Below are positions 62,514 through 64,000 of a DNA stretch of 64,000 nucleotides, piece after piece. Numbering within the stretch: position 1 is the first letter of the stretch; each line of letters opens with the position of its first letter. A program made the position numbers and the translations under genes. Location: NCBI GenBank assembly GCA_028284945.1, contig JANQQJ010000023.1, positions 124,001 through 188,000 of the forward strand, written 5' to 3'. The notes below the pieces were generated by a model. That model did not search any database and was not told the origin of the DNA. It saw only the letters and a program-made list of their open reading frames with translations. Source of the DNA: Alphaproteobacteria bacterium. Its GTDB lineage: Bacteria; Pseudomonadota; Alphaproteobacteria; SMXS01.

Positions 62514-63290
62514 GAAATATCCTGCACCGGCCTCCGTCGGTTGATCGCTGCGGCGCTTGTCGTCCTGACCGTGTCAGGGGCGCCCGCCAGCGCGGCGGAC
62601 GCGTTAATTGCGGTCGCGACCAACTTTGCCGAGCCGATGGAGTTACTTGAAGCCGACTTCGAGAACCGATCTGGCCACGCCATCACCGTTGCGCCGGGGT
62701 CAACGGGAAAACTCTATGGCCAGATCGTCCAGGGCGCCCCCTTCGACATCCTGCTGGCCGCCGATATGGAACGACCAAGGCGGCTTGAAGATGAAGGTCA
62801 CGCGGTTACGGGGTCGCGCTTCACCTATGCGATCGGCCGCCTGACCCTGTGGAGCGCGGATAGATCCCTGATCCCTGAGGATGGACTCACAGTTCTCCAT
62901 TCAGGCGGATTCCGGTCCCTCGCTATCGCCAATCCGGACCTGGCGCCCTATGGCGCCGCCGCGCTTGAAACCCTCGCCAAGTATGGGCTTCAGGACGCGC
63001 TTTCAGAAAAACTGGTCAGAGGGCAGAACGCCGGACAGGCCTTTGCCCTGGTCGCCACGGGCAACGCCGAACTCGGACTGGTCGCTCTGTCCTCCGTGCT
63101 GAGCACCCGCAACGCCATCAAAGGCAGCCGCTGGGATGTGCCCGCAGGAGACCACGAACCGATTGCACAGGATGCCGTACTGTTGGCCCGCGCCGCCGAC
63201 AATCCGGCCGCCCGCGATTTCATGGCATATCTGCGGTCTGAAGGTGCGCGCGAGATCATCGCCCGGTTCGGATATGGGGTCAGTCCGTAA
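62499..63290 (+). CDS. modA: Molybdate ABC transporter, periplasmic binding protein ModA
   Basis: Up to 263 residues. Signal peptide LRRLIAAALVVLTVSGAPASA, then the ModA core: ALIAVATNFAEPMELLEADFENRSGHAITVAPGSTGKLYGQIVQGAPFDILLAADMERPRRL, and GNAELGLVALSSVLS, GDHEPIAQDAVLL. It binds molybdate in the periplasm and hands it to ModB. The start is odd: the only early in-frame codons are TTG at 62499 (inside the Mo-box-like repeat) and TTG near 62541, and an ATG at 62494 is out of frame. Confidence 0.93.
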   Translation: MWNISEISCTGLRRLIAAALVVLTVSGAPASAADALIAVATNFAEPMELLEADFENRSGHAITVAPGSTGKLYGQIVQGAPFDILLAADMERPRRLEDEGHAVTGSRFTYAIGRLTLWSADRSLIPEDGLTVLHSGGFRSLAIANPDLAPYGAAALETLAKYGLQDALSEKLVRGQNAGQAFALVATGNAELGLVALSSVLSTRNAIKGSRWDVPAGDHEPIAQDAVLLARAADNPAARDFMAYLRSEGAREIIARFGYGVSP

Positions 63291-63961
63291 TGCTCGATTG
63301 GGGACCCATATTACTGACGGCCAAGCTGGCCGCCGTGACCACGTTGGTCCTGCTCGTTCTTGGCGTACCCATGGCATGGTGGCTGGCGACGACACGCAGC
63401 AGGCTGAAACCCTTCCTGGAGGCCTTTACCGCGCTGCCCCTTGTGTTGCCGCCCACTGTATTGGGGTTCTACCTGCTGATCCTGTTAAGCCCTGCGTCGA
63501 CATTTGGCGGCTTCTGGGTCGACGTCATCGGGACCACACTGACGTTCTCGTTCATCGGGCTGGTCATCGCATCGGTGTTTTACTCGCTGCCCTTCATGGT
63601 TCAACCGTTGCAGACCGCCTTTGAGGCTGTGGGGCGCGGGCCGATGGAAGCAGCAGCCAGCCTGGGCGCCACACGCCTCGACGCGTTCTTTACCGTCGCG
63701 GTTCCTTTATCCCTGCGCGGTTTCGTTTCAGCCTGCGTCCTGACCTTCGCGCACACTGTCGGCGAGTTTGGTGTCGTGCTGATGGTCGGCGGCAACATTC
63801 CGGGGCGAACACAGGTGATCTCCATCGCCATCTACGAACATGTCGAGACACTGCGCTATGCCGAAGCCCACATGCTGTCGGCCGGTCTACTGGTTTTCTC
63901 GTTCGCGGTGCTCCTTCTGGTCTATAGCATCAATCGACGGTTCCCGATCCATGCCGGATAG
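63290..63961 (+). CDS. modB: Molybdate ABC transporter permease ModB
   Basis: A 223-residue inner-membrane permease with about five helices. The EAA loop that contacts the ATPase is visible: EAVGRGPMEAAASLGATRLDAFFTVAVPLSLRGF. TVGEFGVVLMVGGNIPGRTQVISIAIYE is typical of ModB. It overlaps modA by one base and modC by 11. Confidence 0.95.
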   Translation: MLDWGPILLTAKLAAVTTLVLLVLGVPMAWWLATTRSRLKPFLEAFTALPLVLPPTVLGFYLLILLSPASTFGGFWVDVIGTTLTFSFIGLVIASVFYSLPFMVQPLQTAFEAVGRGPMEAAASLGATRLDAFFTVAVPLSLRGFVSACVLTFAHTVGEFGVVLMVGGNIPGRTQVISIAIYEHVETLRYAEAHMLSAGLLVFSFAVLLLVYSINRRFPIHAG

Positions 63962-64000
63962 CAGCCTCGACATGAAGTTCCGCCTGGACCATGGCGGATT
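63951..64000 (+). CDS. modC: Molybdate ABC transporter ATPase ModC (3' cut)
   Basis: Only the first 16 codons are present: MPDSSLDMKFRLDHGG. The ATG at 63951 overlaps the modB end. The position after modAB gives the call; the sequence alone is too short to prove it. Confidence 0.7.
   Translation, partial: MPDSSLDMKFRLDHGG

Overview
The window reads as a chromosomal segment of a Gram-negative alphaproteobacterium with high GC and dense coding. I infer this from four things. The dcw (division and cell wall) cluster runs mraZ-rsmH-ftsL-ftsI-murE-murF-mraY-murD-ftsW-murG-murC-murB-ddl-ftsQ-ftsA-ftsZ. FtsZ has a long C-terminal linker ending in an IPAFLRRQ-type peptide. Outer-membrane lipoprotein genes (bamD, mlaA) are present. 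An ArsR regulator fused to a methyltransferase sits next to metF/metH. I cannot name the genus. No insertion sequences, prophage, tRNA genes or CRISPR arrays were seen.

Layout. 1-6350: end of a ClC-type channel with a CBS domain, a small exported protein, the pair uvrD-prmA, a membrane diguanylate cyclase and a 49-residue gene. 6501-29480: one long minus-strand block, read right to left, of mraZ and the whole dcw cluster through ftsZ, then bamD, recN and ligA. Most dcw junctions overlap by 1-13 bases, so this is probably one operon. Its leader (29490-29710) holds a candidate promoter and two arrays of TGG repeats spaced exactly 10 bp, which look like MraZ operators. 29786-31851: two crotonase-family genes and an acetyltransferase. 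31856-32221: the RNase P RNA gene on the minus strand, with its own promoter.

32319-43259: mixed housekeeping and metabolic genes. They include a small lipoprotein, an NrtS-like protein, a peptidoglycan amidase, a DMT transporter, a TerB/DnaJ protein, an aldo/keto reductase, an MDR reductase, a fused hydantoinase/oxoprolinase, a cold-shock protein and a DUF900-like hydrolase. 43256-48853: a minus-strand methionine-cycle operon (ArsR-methyltransferase, metF, and metH split into two genes), preceded by a strong palindrome that overlaps its promoter and fits a SahR-type operator. 48998-52384: mlaA, then a three-gene module of lipoprotein, M48 metalloprotease and lipoprotein. 52496-55046: ettA and a VapBC toxin-antitoxin pair.

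55110-61857: an AhpD-like protein divergent from a TetR regulator with two matching operator-like sites, a DUF389 membrane protein overlapping the tetR 3' end, an SDR dehydrogenase, a membrane-anchored FMN glutamate-synthase-like protein, a GST and a PEP-CTERM protein. 62087-64000: a single-domain ModE-like regulator and modABC, cut by the window edge.

The best candidates for novelty are the 10-bp-phased TGG arrays before mraZ, the lipoprotein/M48 module, the SahR-type palindrome, and the toxin-antitoxin promoter that appears leaderless. I saw no clearly new large system.
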